The notes under the pieces were generated by a model. The model searched no databases. It worked only from the letters and a program-made list of their open reading frames with translations, and was not told where the DNA came from. Of a DNA stretch of 64,000 nucleotides, positions 18,549 to 27,792 are shown one piece after another; position 1 is the stretch's first letter; every line of letters starts with the position of its first letter. Origin of the DNA: Clostridia bacterium (GTDB taxonomy: Bacteria > Bacillota > TC1 > UBA5767); the NCBI GenBank assembly GCA_016887505.1, contig CP069393.1, forward strand, positions 2,499,014 to 2,563,013, written 5' to 3'. Position numbers and translations under genes: made by a program.

Positions 18549-20621
18549 ATGAAGTATAAACAACTGAAGCTGATGATATCAGCTCTAATATTTCTTGTAG
18601 GTTTATGGATGAATATATATTTTTCCACCAACCTACATTTTTTATTGTCAGGAAAAATGAAGGTGCTCACCTTTATTCCAATAAAATCATGTTTTGAAAG
18701 TATGGCGGCAAGTGGTCAACATTTGTCGCTATTTTTCTATTTACAAGGCTTTATCCTTCTGTGCTCCATTTACTTCTATCTGGCAAATATGAAACCTTAT
18801 CAATCAGATTTAGAAGCAATTACCCATGATATAGCAACGCCGGTTAGAGCAGGACAAATGCAATTTGGTTCAGCTAGATGGCTCACAGAAGAAGAAAAGA
18901 ACAAAGGCTTTAAATCTATAAAGCTTAGAAAAAACGAATTAAAAATATTAATGGAAAGGACCAAGCGGGATGAAGAAGAAGAAGAAAACTGTCCAAAAGA
19001 AAAAAGCTTATCCCAAGGAGAAGCCCTTCAAAGGTTACCAGAAAGAAGTAATGAAAAGTCAAATGAAAAAGACTTGCCAGAAACCGATACGCAGGAATAT
19101 TCGATACCCAAGCTAAACCAAGGTGGTATTGTTGTCGGTTTTCATCAAGAAGGTGATGCAGAAAAGATATTTTACATTGATGAGGATACCCATAGTCTCT
19201 GCATTGGTGCAACACGATCAGGAAAAACAAGGTCAGTGGTGCTTCAATCGGTTGGACTACTAGGGCTTTCAGCTGAAAGTTTAGTCATTAGTGACCCAAA
19301 AGGTGAAATCTTCACTTACACCTATCCCTATTTTGAAGCCCTTGGCTATGAGGTGATTTGTATTGACTTTAAGAATCCCTTAAAGAGTGATCGGTATAAC
19401 TTCTTACAGCCGGTCATTGATGCCATTGATGAAAATAATATTCCTAAAGCGGTGGATGCCACATGGGACTTAACTACTGCCCTTGTACCGGAGAACAGTC
19501 ATAATGAAAAAATATGGACCAACGGTGAAGCCAGTATTATTGCCAGTGCTATTATGGCAGTCGTTTATGACAATCGTAATGGTAAAGACAGAAGATATCA
19601 GAACATGAGCAATGTTTATTTCTTCATCAGTGAGATGTGCAAAGTGGTGGATGGGGCAATGCCTATCATCAAATACATGAAGAACATGCCGGCACATCAT
19701 CCTGCAAAAGCCTTACTTGCCATAAGTGAAGTTGCTCCAAATAAAACGAGAGGATCATTTTATACTTCAGCACTGACAACATTAAGGCTGTTTACAAACC
19801 CACTCATACATTCCATGTCTGAAGCCAGTGACTTTGACTTAAGGAGAATGGGAACAAACAAGCAGGTACTGTTTATTGTGCTTCCAGATGAAAAGACAAC
19901 GTATTATAGTTTAGCCAGTCTCTTTGTTAATCAATGCTATATGCAACTGGTTAAAAATGCAGATGAAAGAGGTGGACGATTAAAAAGACGAGTAAACTTC
20001 ATGCTTGAAGAGTTCGGTAACTTTGTGAAGATTCCCGACTTCGCCAATAAACTAACGGTTGGTGGTGGTAGAGGCATTCGATTCAATTTATTCCTTCAAA
20101 GCTTTATGCAACTGGATGAGAAATATGGCAAAGAAGTCGCTGGAACTATTAAATCCAACTGTGAAACCTGGCTTTATCTTCAGGCAGATGATTTGGGAAC
20201 TTTGGATGAAATATCAAAGAAGCTGGGGAACTATACTGTATCCACCTATTCTCTAAGTTCGTCTCATGGTAAATATTCTAATCCATCAAGTTCCCATAGT
20301 GTTAATCTGACTCACCGAGCCTTATTAACGGTGGACGAGATCAGACGAATCAATAGACCATATACATTAATCACTTCGAGAAATCACCCGGCAATGATGC
20401 AATTGCCAGATCTATCGGAGTGGTTTTTTAATACCCTCTTTGGACTTGGAGACAAAGAACACAACAGAAAGGTGCGTGAAAAAAGAGAAGGAAAACGAAA
20501 TCAAAGAAAAGCTTCTAATGCCATTGATACATGGAATATTTGGGAGTATTACACCCAAGAAGAAAAATCGAATTTTGTTTATATGCGAAATATGAAAGGC
20601 GGTGAACAAGGTGAAACTTAA
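18549..20621 (+). CDS. virD4: VirD4/TraG type IV coupling ATPase
   Basis: 690 residues. Two N-terminal membrane helices (about 8-28 and 55-78) anchor it, then a cytoplasmic ATPase follows. Walker A is IGATRSGKTRSVV (about 218); the TraG/VirD4 signature LVISDPKGEIFTYT follows. Walker B is FMLEEFGNF (about 484), and the C-terminal LFLQSFMQLDEKYG segment is typical of T4SS coupling proteins. It links the relaxosome to the secretion channel. Its stop overlaps the start of the next gene by 11 bases. Residues about 135-180 form a charged E/K-rich insertion. Confidence 0.93.
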   Translation: MKYKQLKLMISALIFLVGLWMNIYFSTNLHFLLSGKMKVLTFIPIKSCFESMAASGQHLSLFFYLQGFILLCSIYFYLANMKPYQSDLEAITHDIATPVRAGQMQFGSARWLTEEEKNKGFKSIKLRKNELKILMERTKRDEEEEENCPKEKSLSQGEALQRLPERSNEKSNEKDLPETDTQEYSIPKLNQGGIVVGFHQEGDAEKIFYIDEDTHSLCIGATRSGKTRSVVLQSVGLLGLSAESLVISDPKGEIFTYTYPYFEALGYEVICIDFKNPLKSDRYNFLQPVIDAIDENNIPKAVDATWDLTTALVPENSHNEKIWTNGEASIIASAIMAVVYDNRNGKDRRYQNMSNVYFFISEMCKVVDGAMPIIKYMKNMPAHHPAKALLAISEVAPNKTRGSFYTSALTTLRLFTNPLIHSMSEASDFDLRRMGTNKQVLFIVLPDEKTTYYSLASLFVNQCYMQLVKNADERGGRLKRRVNFMLEEFGNFVKIPDFANKLTVGGGRGIRFNLFLQSFMQLDEKYGKEVAGTIKSNCETWLYLQADDLGTLDEISKKLGNYTVSTYSLSSSHGKYSNPSSSHSVNLTHRALLTVDEIRRINRPYTLITSRNHPAMMQLPDLSEWFFNTLFGLGDKEHNRKVREKREGKRNQRKASNAIDTWNIWEYYTQEEKSNFVYMRNMKGGEQGET

Positions 20622-20958
20622 ACCACTAAAAATGAAAGCAAGGAATTTTTTAAAGACAATCTTAGGAACGCTGGTCGTAATGATGATGTCAACGGTTCCA
20701 GTTATGGCGGATACGGTTAAGGACAGTCAAATTGTCAAAGGCACTGAAAAATTGATTCAAGATGTAACAACATGGCTGATGGTTCTAGCGCCTATTGTCG
20801 GTGTTTTACTGATTATTTATTTCTTTATTAGAAGAAGCGCAGCAGATGAAATTGATCAGAAGAAGTGGAACAACCGTATTGTTACGGTAATTGTTTCAGT
20901 TATAGGAGCAGTTCTAGCTTCTGCAACACTTAATCTGATTATTGGTTACTACGTTTAA
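20611..20958 (+). CDS. Small membrane protein, VirB2/TrbC-like
   Basis: 115 residues from GTG 20611, with AAGGCGG at 20596-20602; GTG 20602 is in frame but overlaps the site. It has an N-terminal signal-like helix ending VPVMADTV (a plausible signal peptidase site after VMA) and two further membrane helices (about 52-72 and 88-110) separated by a short basic/acidic loop RRSAADEIDQKKWNNR. This is the layout of VirB2/TrbC-type channel pilins. The family is inferred from topology and position after virD4, not from diagnostic residues. Confidence 0.75.
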   Translation: MKLKPLKMKARNFLKTILGTLVVMMMSTVPVMADTVKDSQIVKGTEKLIQDVTTWLMVLAPIVGVLLIIYFFIRRSAADEIDQKKWNNRIVTVIVSVIGAVLASATLNLIIGYYV

Positions 20959-21016
20959 TCATGGGAAAGTCCCGATTAAAAATAAAAAACAAAATTAAAC
21001 TTACGGAGGTAATGAA

Positions 21017-21256
21017 ATGAGAAAGTTAATGAACAAAGCACAAATGGAAATGGTAAAAGTAATGGTTAAAGGAAGAGCAATTCTTGCGGGAAATAGTGGT
21101 GAAGGAATGGTTGATTCGGCGGTTAAAATTTTGATCTCGATTGTCATCGGAGCATTGCTGTTAGCGGGTTTGTACGCACTTTTCGGTGACGTGATTTTGC
21201 CGACTTTGAGACAACGTATCCAAGACATGTTCAACTTTAGTGGTAGCGTGAGCTAA
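21017..21256 (+). CDS. DUF6133-like single-span protein, candidate Flp-type pilin
   Basis: 79 residues, ATG 21017 with ACGGAGGT upstream. A basic N-terminus of about 28 residues is followed by NSGEGMVDSAVKILI and a long hydrophobic helix, then GDVILPTLRQRIQDMF. It matches what I recall of DUF6133 in clostridial ICEs. The SGEGxhD motif directly before the helix recurs in the pseudopilin-like protein at 28677 and has the layout of a prepilin peptidase site (Gly, hydrophobic run, acidic residue at +5). A peptidase gene lies at 23385, so it may be a structural pilin; this is inference. Confidence 0.75.
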   Translation: MRKLMNKAQMEMVKVMVKGRAILAGNSGEGMVDSAVKILISIVIGALLLAGLYALFGDVILPTLRQRIQDMFNFSGSVS

Positions 21257-21284
21257 TTGTATGGAAATCAACGATTTAAAGTAG

Positions 21285-21305
21285 CAGGGGGCTTCTCAGC
21301 CCCTG
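21285..21305. repeat. G-rich hairpin before the VirB6-like gene
   Basis: CAGGGG (21285-21290) pairs with CCCCTG (21300-21305) around GCTTCTCAG; one bulge allows two further pairs. There is no following T-run, so it is at most an attenuator or processing site. Confidence 0.55.
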
Positions 21306-21336
21306 AATACTTTATCAGAGAAGGAGGTGCACATTA

Positions 21337-22176
21337 ATGGAATACGTCATCATGCTATTAATTGGCGCCATATTAACGGGCTGTTTGGCATATGTAAATA
21401 CACTCTTAGATGGTCTTGTTCCTATTGCCCTTCATGCAGAAGACTATATGGATACACTTCTTGGAACCAGTGGTATAAGTGGCATATTTGATATTTTCTT
21501 TTCATTTGGAGTTTCTCTTATTGTCTTGAAATTTTTAAAGAAAGGCTTTGAGAGATACATTTTATGGACAGAAGGCGATGCAGAGGTTGAACCTATTATG
21601 CTCCTTACAGGGTTCTTCAAGTCCCTTGCCATTGCCATTAGTTTTCCAACCTTATATGGTTGGTTGGCTGAAATTGTTCAAGACCTAAGCAATGAACTAA
21701 TTACCACTGTCTCTAATGGTATGGCAACGGATTTCAGTACCATTATTACCGGTATTACAAGCGCAGGGATTTTCACTGGTATTGTGTCCATCATTTTTTT
21801 TATCTGCTTTTTTATGCTGTATATCCAGTTTCTCACAAGAGGACTTGAAATTCTGATTCTTAGAATAGGTTTACCTTTAGCTTGTGTGGGCTTAATGGAT
21901 CAAGACAATGGAGTGTTTAGAACCTATATACAAAAGTTCTTTCAAAGTACAACAGCTGTTCTGGTGCAGATTGTACTAGCGAAACTGGGTGTTTCATTAA
22001 TGCTCAATGCCCATGTGTTTTGGGGACTAGCAGCTCTGCTATTGGCCTTAAGGACACCAAAGTTCTTGCAGGAATTTTTGATTGTCTCAAGTGGAAATGG
22101 TGGCGGTGGCATGATGAACCGAGTTTACTCAACTGCTCGAATCTATCAAATGGGAAAAGCGGTATTTAAGAAATAG
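21337..22176 (+). CDS. VirB6/TrbL-like polytopic membrane protein
   Basis: 279 residues with about six hydrophobic segments (starting near residues 2, 45, 85, 145, 175 and 215), no signal peptide beyond the first helix, and a glycine-rich cytoplasmic end (SSGNGGGGMMNRVYS). This matches the TrbL/VirB6 channel components of Gram-positive conjugation systems (the CD411-like family). It follows a GGAGGTG site, 80 bases after the DUF6133 gene. It likely forms the inner channel with VirB4 and VirD4. The call rests on topology and gene order. Confidence 0.8.
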   Translation: MEYVIMLLIGAILTGCLAYVNTLLDGLVPIALHAEDYMDTLLGTSGISGIFDIFFSFGVSLIVLKFLKKGFERYILWTEGDAEVEPIMLLTGFFKSLAIAISFPTLYGWLAEIVQDLSNELITTVSNGMATDFSTIITGITSAGIFTGIVSIIFFICFFMLYIQFLTRGLEILILRIGLPLACVGLMDQDNGVFRTYIQKFFQSTTAVLVQIVLAKLGVSLMLNAHVFWGLAALLLALRTPKFLQEFLIVSSGNGGGGMMNRVYSTARIYQMGKAVFKK

Positions 22177-22191
22177 AAGGATGGTGAGGCA

Positions 22192-22401
22192 GTGGATCTA
22201 TTAAAAGAAATGGCTGATGCCTTCATCCTTTTAATTCGTGTAGGAGCAGTTTTGAGAGTCGTTCACTGCTTTATTCATATAGGAATTGATGAAGAACAAA
22301 GTAGCAGCTATAAGAAGAGAATGAAAAATACAGTAATCTTTTATATCTTAGCAGAGAGTATATGGCAGATTAAAGATTTAGTCATGAGTTATTACATGTG
22401 A
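22192..22401 (+). CDS. Small membrane protein of the transfer operon
   Basis: 69 residues, start GTG 22192 with AGGATGGTGAGG upstream. One hydrophobic helix (about 9-28) and a second weaker one (about 45-66) flank a charged loop, DEEQSSSYKKRMKN. The family is not recognised. It lies between the VirB6-like and VirB3-like genes with short spacing, so it is probably a secretion-channel subunit. Confidence 0.7.
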   Translation: MDLLKEMADAFILLIRVGAVLRVVHCFIHIGIDEEQSSSYKKRMKNTVIFYILAESIWQIKDLVMSYYM

Positions 22402-22412
22402 TGGAGGTGCGT

Positions 22413-22736
22413 ATGGAAGAAAGAAAAAAGAATCCCTTGTATATTCCCCAGGGATTGAAAACAAGGGTTGAGATTTTTGATGGGTTCGGTAAAGAAGAGT
22501 TATTTAAAACCATTATGGTGACCATAGTCGTTGGCATTCTTGACATTATGTATTACCTAATTTTTAAGAATACGGTGGTGAGCATTGTCGCCATTCTTGT
22601 GGCAATTGCAGGAAGTGTCATGATGTTGACAAAAGACCATACCAATATTTCAGTCGTGGATCAGGTGGGCTTTATGGTTCGTTTTGCCCGGTCACAAAAA
22701 TATTATCCTTACAAATATCAAGATGAATGGAGGTAG
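22413..22736 (+). CDS. VirB3/PrgI-like small membrane protein
   Basis: 107 residues from ATG 22413, with GGAGGT at 22403-22408 (GTG 22398 would run through the site). The layout is a basic N-terminus, two close hydrophobic helices (about 40-58 and 62-80), then a charged tail (QKYYPYKYQDEWR). This matches VirB3 and the PrgI family, which are small two-span partners of VirB4. The start of the next gene overlaps or follows immediately (GTG 22742). Assignment is by size, topology and order. Confidence 0.7.
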   Translation: MEERKKNPLYIPQGLKTRVEIFDGFGKEELFKTIMVTIVVGILDIMYYLIFKNTVVSIVAILVAIAGSVMMLTKDHTNISVVDQVGFMVRFARSQKYYPYKYQDEWR

Positions 22737-22741
22737 CGCAA

Positions 22742-23398
22742 GTGGAAGCAACAAATAAAGAAAAAGTGTTATCAAAGATGAATAAGGAGCTGGCAGTCAT
22801 CTCGGATGGAAATTATGATTTAAGGTCAGGTGAAAACTATATGACCGCTGAAAGTGTCCATTATGCCATTAGAAAATGGTTTTTGAAAGAACACATTCCA
22901 GATCATATTGCTGGATTGATGGTAGATTTAGATGAGCCACTGGAAAGAATGTATGATTTCTATGTGGATTCCGGTTATTTGACGAAAGAGGTGGATGGTA
23001 AGTGCTTTATCAAGGATTATATGACATGCCTTTACCATGAGCATTTAAGAAGCATTCTTCATGAAAAAGTAGAAAAGGAATATCAACAATTCATTGAAGT
23101 ATTCAAGAAAAAGTCACCTTATGATATACCTAAATTGATCACAGAAATTACAGTAAAAATGCAGATCTACAGTATCTTTCGATATGATGATCAGTTTGAT
23201 TTTAGCGAGAGATGCTTTGAATATCTTATCCCCATTGAAAACATCTTAGATAAGGTTTACAAAGCTTCTGAACTGAAAAGTGTATCAACGAATGATTTAG
23301 GGATTGTTGAAAAAGAAGTTATCAATAGTCTTATGGATTTGGCAAGAACTACAGAGGAAAATCAAGCAGTCGAGGATGATGGCTATGAAATGGATTGA
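22742..23398 (+). CDS. Conserved hypothetical cytoplasmic protein
   Basis: 218 residues from GTG 22742 (ribosome site TGGAGGT at 22728-22734). It has no membrane segment. It contains LRSGENYMTAESVHYAIRKW and a long helical middle with many charged residues, and ends EDDGYEMD. I do not recognise the family. It sits between the VirB3-like gene and the prepilin peptidase gene, at the boundary of the type IV secretion and Tad blocks, and overlaps the latter by 14 bases, so the product is probably part of the same machine or its regulation. Confidence 0.7.
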   Translation: MEATNKEKVLSKMNKELAVISDGNYDLRSGENYMTAESVHYAIRKWFLKEHIPDHIAGLMVDLDEPLERMYDFYVDSGYLTKEVDGKCFIKDYMTCLYHEHLRSILHEKVEKEYQQFIEVFKKKSPYDIPKLITEITVKMQIYSIFRYDDQFDFSERCFEYLIPIENILDKVYKASELKSVSTNDLGIVEKEVINSLMDLARTTEENQAVEDDGYEMD

Positions 23399-23825
23399 TA
23401 TGATGGAGTACATTTATATTGTTCAATTGTTAGCCTTCATCATGCTACTAATCTATGCTGCCATGATAGACCTAAAGACAAGAACAATACCGGATCATAT
23501 ACCTATGTTAATTATTCTTATTGGATTGATTGATATGGAACCCGTATCAGCAGTATTAGGGTTGATCCTTGTTCCTATGCCCTATTTTATTATGGCACTT
23601 CTTAAAGAAAACAGCATAGGTGGTGGTGATATTAAACTTATGGGCGCTTGTGGTTTTTATTTAGGCATACAAGCTGGATATGTGGCAAGTATTTTGGGGC
23701 TAATGCTTGCGATTATCATTCATTTCGCTTATAGCGTGATTGGAAATAAAAAGGTGACTAGAAATATACCACTTGGACCATATCTAGGAGCAGGCTGTAT
23801 AATAGCCTATTTTGTAATTAAATAA
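23385..23825 (+). CDS. tadV: Prepilin peptidase (TadV/CpaA type)
   Basis: About 146 residues; ATG 23385, 23400 and 23403 are all possible, with a GAGG at 23372. Four to five membrane helices. The first catalytic Asp lies in DLKTRTIPDHIP, the second in GGGDIKLMGA, as in the GxGD aspartic peptidases of type IV and Flp pili. The size is that of the short CpaA/TadV enzymes without the N-methylation domain. It should process pilin precursors in the membrane; candidates are the small SGEG-motif proteins at 21017 and 28677. Confidence 0.88.
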   Translation: MKWIDMMEYIYIVQLLAFIMLLIYAAMIDLKTRTIPDHIPMLIILIGLIDMEPVSAVLGLILVPMPYFIMALLKENSIGGGDIKLMGACGFYLGIQAGYVASILGLMLAIIIHFAYSVIGNKKVTRNIPLGPYLGAGCIIAYFVIK

Positions 23826-23852
23826 AAGAAAAGATCAGGAGGAATACAAGCA

Positions 23853-24704
23853 ATGAAAAAAATATTAAGAAACAGGACCGTTCTAGGGATAGCCAGTATC
23901 GTGCTATCTCTTATTATTTGCTTTGGATTGACCCCGTTATTCAATCAGACGATATCTGAGAAAGTATCGGTTGCAAGAATAACAGAGAATATTCAAAAAG
24001 GTGAGCTGATAACATCAAAGATGATAGAAATAGTTGAAATTGGTGGATATAATTTGCCGGATACAGTTTTACGTCAGGAAGAAAACATCGTTGGTAATTA
24101 TGCCTTAACAGAACTTCATGCAGGTGACTATGTTTTAAACTCTAAGATTTCAAGTAACCCCCTTGTAAATTATGAGTATTTAACAGACTTTGATGGCAGT
24201 GAACGAGCCATATCTGTCAGTATTAAAAGCTTTGCTGCTGGCTTGTCAGGAAAATTAGAACCGGGGGATATTGTTAAGGTCATGGCTTCTGATTTTGGAG
24301 ATATAAGAGAGACAGTAAGTCCTGCGGAGCTTCAATATGTAGAAGTACTAGCAGTGACAGCCGGAACAGGTCTTGACACAGATGAATATGAAATAGATCA
24401 AGAGGCAATAGAAAAAGACAAAGAATTGCCAGCCACAGTTACATTAAAGGTAAGTGATAAGCAGGCAAAACTTCTTGCTGAAATGGAGGCCAAGGGTAAA
24501 ATTCACATAGTCTTTGTGTATCGTGGTGAAAAGGAAAATGCAGGTAAGTTCTTGGATGAACAGATGTTGATTTTGTCTGAAAATGAGGATCAAGAACAAA
24601 CTGAGAAAAATGAAACGGATGCTATAAATCAAGATGAGACACAAGAAAATAATCAAGAAATTGAGGAAGAAGTGGAGGTAAGTGATGATGATGAAGAACA
24701 ATAA
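23853..24704 (+). CDS. cpaB: CpaB/RcpC-like SAF-domain pilus assembly protein
   Basis: 283 residues. An N-terminal membrane helix (about 10-30) is followed by a SAF domain (ARITENIQKGELITSKMIEI, about 42-61; YALTELHAGDYVL) and an RcpC-like middle domain (AAGLSGKLEPGDIVKVMAS). The C-terminal 50 residues are very acidic and glutamine-rich. CpaB proteins belong to Tad/Flp pilus assembly systems, outside the membrane. The 3' end overlaps the TadZ-like gene by 20 bases. The call is firm as a SAF-domain protein; the acidic tail is unusual. Confidence 0.85.
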   Translation: MKKILRNRTVLGIASIVLSLIICFGLTPLFNQTISEKVSVARITENIQKGELITSKMIEIVEIGGYNLPDTVLRQEENIVGNYALTELHAGDYVLNSKISSNPLVNYEYLTDFDGSERAISVSIKSFAAGLSGKLEPGDIVKVMASDFGDIRETVSPAELQYVEVLAVTAGTGLDTDEYEIDQEAIEKDKELPATVTLKVSDKQAKLLAEMEAKGKIHIVFVYRGEKENAGKFLDEQMLILSENEDQEQTEKNETDAINQDETQENNQEIEEEVEVSDDDEEQ

Positions 24705-25512
24705 GATTATTGCTATATGGGGCAATCCCAATAGTGGAAAAACCACTTTGAGTATTAAGATTGCAAATGAACTGATTAAGAAAAATAAAAGTGTCATATT
24801 AGTTATGGCAGACCCATTTGCACCGGCTATTCATACTGTGCTTCCATTCACAGAGACAAAGGATCAGTCACTCGGAGCATTGTTGTCCTCGATTCAGATT
24901 TCTCAAGAAAGCATTTTGAAAAAGTGCATTCCAGTCCCTAATACTAAGAACTTAAGTGTTTTAAGCTATCTTCATGGAGAAAATATTCGAACTTATGCAG
25001 ATTACGGGAAAGAGAGAATCCTTGATTTTTTCATTCTGTTAAAGCATCTTGCAGATCACATTATTGTGGATTGCAGTAGTCAGTTTAACCATGATCTATT
25101 GTCAAGAGGTGCACTTGAATTATCAGATCAAGTCATTCGTTTAATATCACCAGACTTAAAGGCCATTAGTTTCTATGACGCTTCGTTACCTTTATTGGGA
25201 GAGCGAAAATACAACGTGGCAAATCATATTAAGGTACTATCTAATGTAAAACCAGAAATGCCTAAAGATATTGTTGGGAATCGCTTTGGTGGCATTCAGA
25301 ATGAACTGGATTATAGTGAGGAACTTCAGCGTCAAGTACTTGAAGCAAGGCTCTTTGAAACACTAACAGATAAAAAGAGCGAGGGATACAATAAGCAACT
25401 TCAAAACCTTATGGATATGTTGTTCTTTGCTGAAGATAATTATGAGAAAAAAGAAAAGAAGAAGGAAAAGAAACTTAAAATTGCTTTTCGCAAAAAAGGG
25501 AGTGATGCATAG
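24685..25512 (+). CDS. tadZ: TadZ/CpaE-like MinD-family ATPase
   Basis: 275 residues from ATG 24685 (GGAGG at 24674-24678; neighbouring ATG codons are alternatives). The P-loop is IWGNPNSGKTTLSIKIA (about residues 9-25), followed by VILVMADPFAPAIHT. A VDCSS segment at about 126 is the Walker B position. The C-terminus is highly basic (KKEKKKEKKLKIAFRKKG). TadZ-type ATPases place the pilus machine at the cell pole. The TadA gene begins directly after the stop codon. Confidence 0.82.
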   Translation: MMMKNNKIIAIWGNPNSGKTTLSIKIANELIKKNKSVILVMADPFAPAIHTVLPFTETKDQSLGALLSSIQISQESILKKCIPVPNTKNLSVLSYLHGENIRTYADYGKERILDFFILLKHLADHIIVDCSSQFNHDLLSRGALELSDQVIRLISPDLKAISFYDASLPLLGERKYNVANHIKVLSNVKPEMPKDIVGNRFGGIQNELDYSEELQRQVLEARLFETLTDKKSEGYNKQLQNLMDMLFFAEDNYEKKEKKKEKKLKIAFRKKGSDA

Positions 25513-26856
25513 ATGAGTGATGTGTTTTTAGATTCAGCAAAGAATATCCGAGATTTTTCTGACATCCTTCATGAAGTACAGGAATATATATCAGGGAAAT
25601 ATGCAATTTTAATATCTCATGACAGCGAAAATCAAAAAGACCAGATGAAGTCCTACATCACCAAGTATCTGATGGACTATTCATTAGCGGTTGAAGATAT
25701 GAACCTAGATGAGTTGGTAGAAACCCTATACTCAGAAATGGCAGAGTATTCATTTCTAACCAAGTATATTTTTCGTAGTGACATAGAAGAAATAAATATT
25801 AACGGATGGAATGATATTAAGGTCACTTATTCAAATGGCGAAATTTTACCGATAAAAGAAACCTTTAATTCACCAAGCCATGCCATTGATGTCATCCGAA
25901 GACTGCTTCATAAAAGCGGTATGATTCTTGACCAATCACAGCCTATTGTTGTAGGTCATCTATCTGAGCGTATTAGAATCACAGTTTTAGGACAAGGTGT
26001 TATTGATCCAGCAATAGGTGTTGCGGTTTCCATTCGTATTGTTAATCCAAAGAAACTGGTCAAAGAGGATTTTATCAGACAGAATACAGCAAGCGAGGAA
26101 ATGCTAGACTTTCTGTCACTGGCACACCGATATGGTGAAAGCCTTTGTATAACAGGCGCAACGTCTAGCGGTAAAACCACACTCATGAGTTGGATTCTTT
26201 CAACATTACCAGATAATAAGAGGCTATATACCATTGAAAACGGGACAAGAGAATTTAATCTAGTCAAGAAAAATGAAAAAGGTGAAGTTATCAACAATGT
26301 TATCCACACCGTAACACGACATAGTGATGATCCAAAACAGAATATTACCATGGTTAAACTCCTAGAAACAGGACTTACAGTGAACCCAGATTATATCTGT
26401 GTAGCTGAGATGAAGTCGGAAGAAGCTTTTTTCGCCCAAGAATCGGCGAGGACTGGCCATGGGGTGACAACTACCATTCATGCCAGTTCTTGTATTGCCA
26501 CCTATTATCGAATGGTAACCCTGTGTAAACAGCGCTATGATATGGATGAAAGAACCCTTTATAATCTGGTAACGGAAGCCTTTCCCATTGTTGCTTTTTC
26601 AAAAAAGCTAGAAGACAACTCAAGACATATCATGGAAATTACCGAATGTGAAATTAAAGAAGATGGCACAAGAGCAATCAGGACACTGTATAAATTCAAT
26701 GTTATAGACAATGCTATTGTAGATGGGAAACTTAAGATCATTGGAAAATATGAAAAGGTCAATGACATATCATTATCTTTAGAGAAAAGACTTCTGGAAA
26801 ATGGTATGCCAAGTAGCCTTTTAGAAGGGTTTAAAGGAGGTGGAGACCATGAGTAG
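25513..26856 (+). CDS. tadA: TadA/CpaF secretion ATPase
   Basis: 447 residues; ATG 25513 directly follows the preceding stop. Walker A is ITGATSSGKTTLMSW (about 213-227); the Walker B region CVAEMKSEEAF and the HGVTTTIHASS motif follow as in GspE/TadA/VirB11 ATPases. An N-terminal domain of about 100 residues precedes it. It powers pilus assembly or secretion through TadB/TadC, encoded next. It belongs to the TadA branch by context, but VirB11-like service to the T4SS cannot be excluded. Confidence 0.92.
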   Translation: MSDVFLDSAKNIRDFSDILHEVQEYISGKYAILISHDSENQKDQMKSYITKYLMDYSLAVEDMNLDELVETLYSEMAEYSFLTKYIFRSDIEEININGWNDIKVTYSNGEILPIKETFNSPSHAIDVIRRLLHKSGMILDQSQPIVVGHLSERIRITVLGQGVIDPAIGVAVSIRIVNPKKLVKEDFIRQNTASEEMLDFLSLAHRYGESLCITGATSSGKTTLMSWILSTLPDNKRLYTIENGTREFNLVKKNEKGEVINNVIHTVTRHSDDPKQNITMVKLLETGLTVNPDYICVAEMKSEEAFFAQESARTGHGVTTTIHASSCIATYYRMVTLCKQRYDMDERTLYNLVTEAFPIVAFSKKLEDNSRHIMEITECEIKEDGTRAIRTLYKFNVIDNAIVDGKLKIIGKYEKVNDISLSLEKRLLENGMPSSLLEGFKGGGDHE

Positions 26857-27778
26857 TTTGCTATTTATCGCATTTATTGTCATGATGAGTGGTCTATTTA
26901 TTACCTTTGAACTTTCCCCCTTTGACATGGCAACAGACATATTAAAAAAGAGTGCTAAAAAGGAACAAGCATTAAATGAAAGAATTAAAGCATTAACCGG
27001 TAAGAAAAAGAAAAAAGGATTGAAAAAGCTTATTGACGAAACTAAACACGTACTAAAAATGACCAATAAAGAGAATCTATTTATGCTGATCGTCATATTA
27101 TCTTTAGTATTTATGACCATCGGTTTTTTTATTGCTGTTACACTCAATAATATGTTCCTTGTGCCAGTACTAGCCATTGGTTTTTCACTACTTCCTTTTT
27201 GGTACGTTCAGTTTACAGCGACAAAATGGAAAAAGGGACTAAACAGTGAACTAGAAACAGCTTTATCCATGATTACAACATCTTATTTAAGAAGTGAGAG
27301 TATTATCACGGCAATAGAAGAAAACGTCAACTATATCAATCCACCAGTCCAGGATGTATTTCATGCTTTTTTAACACAAACGAAGCTCATAAATGCCAAT
27401 ACAAAAATGGCACTGGAAAGCTTAAAACCAAAAATAGAAAGTTCAGTATTTCATGAATGGGTGGATGCGCTCATTGATTGCCAGGAAGATAAAAATCTTA
27501 AAAGTACCCTGACACCGATTGTATCTAAATTATCAGATATGAGAATGGTCTCAGCAGAACTTGATTATCTTCTCTATGAACCCATTAAAGAATTTGTGAC
27601 CATGGCCATATTATTAATCGGTAACATACCACTCATGTATATGCTCAACAAAGATTGGTACCATACCTTGATGTTCACAGGCATTGGTAAATTTGTACTG
27701 GCAGTCTGTGGTATCGTCATATTTGTCTCATTGGCAGCCGTCGTTAAATTATCTAAGCCTGTGGAATACAAGAGGTAG
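26849..27778 (+). CDS. tadB: TadB-like inner-membrane platform protein
   Basis: 309 residues from ATG 26849 with AAAGGAGGTGG upstream; overlaps tadA by 8 bases. One N-terminal membrane helix, a basic loop (TGKKKKKGLKK), a pair of helices near 80-120, a GspF-like cytoplasmic helical domain (LETALSMITTSYLRSESI), and two C-terminal helices. This is the TadB layout, a T2SF-fold platform protein. It acts with the TadC-like protein encoded next. Confidence 0.8.
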   Translation: MSSLLFIAFIVMMSGLFITFELSPFDMATDILKKSAKKEQALNERIKALTGKKKKKGLKKLIDETKHVLKMTNKENLFMLIVILSLVFMTIGFFIAVTLNNMFLVPVLAIGFSLLPFWYVQFTATKWKKGLNSELETALSMITTSYLRSESIITAIEENVNYINPPVQDVFHAFLTQTKLINANTKMALESLKPKIESSVFHEWVDALIDCQEDKNLKSTLTPIVSKLSDMRMVSAELDYLLYEPIKEFVTMAILLIGNIPLMYMLNKDWYHTLMFTGIGKFVLAVCGIVIFVSLAAVVKLSKPVEYKR

Positions 27779-27792
27779 AAAGGGGTGATAGA

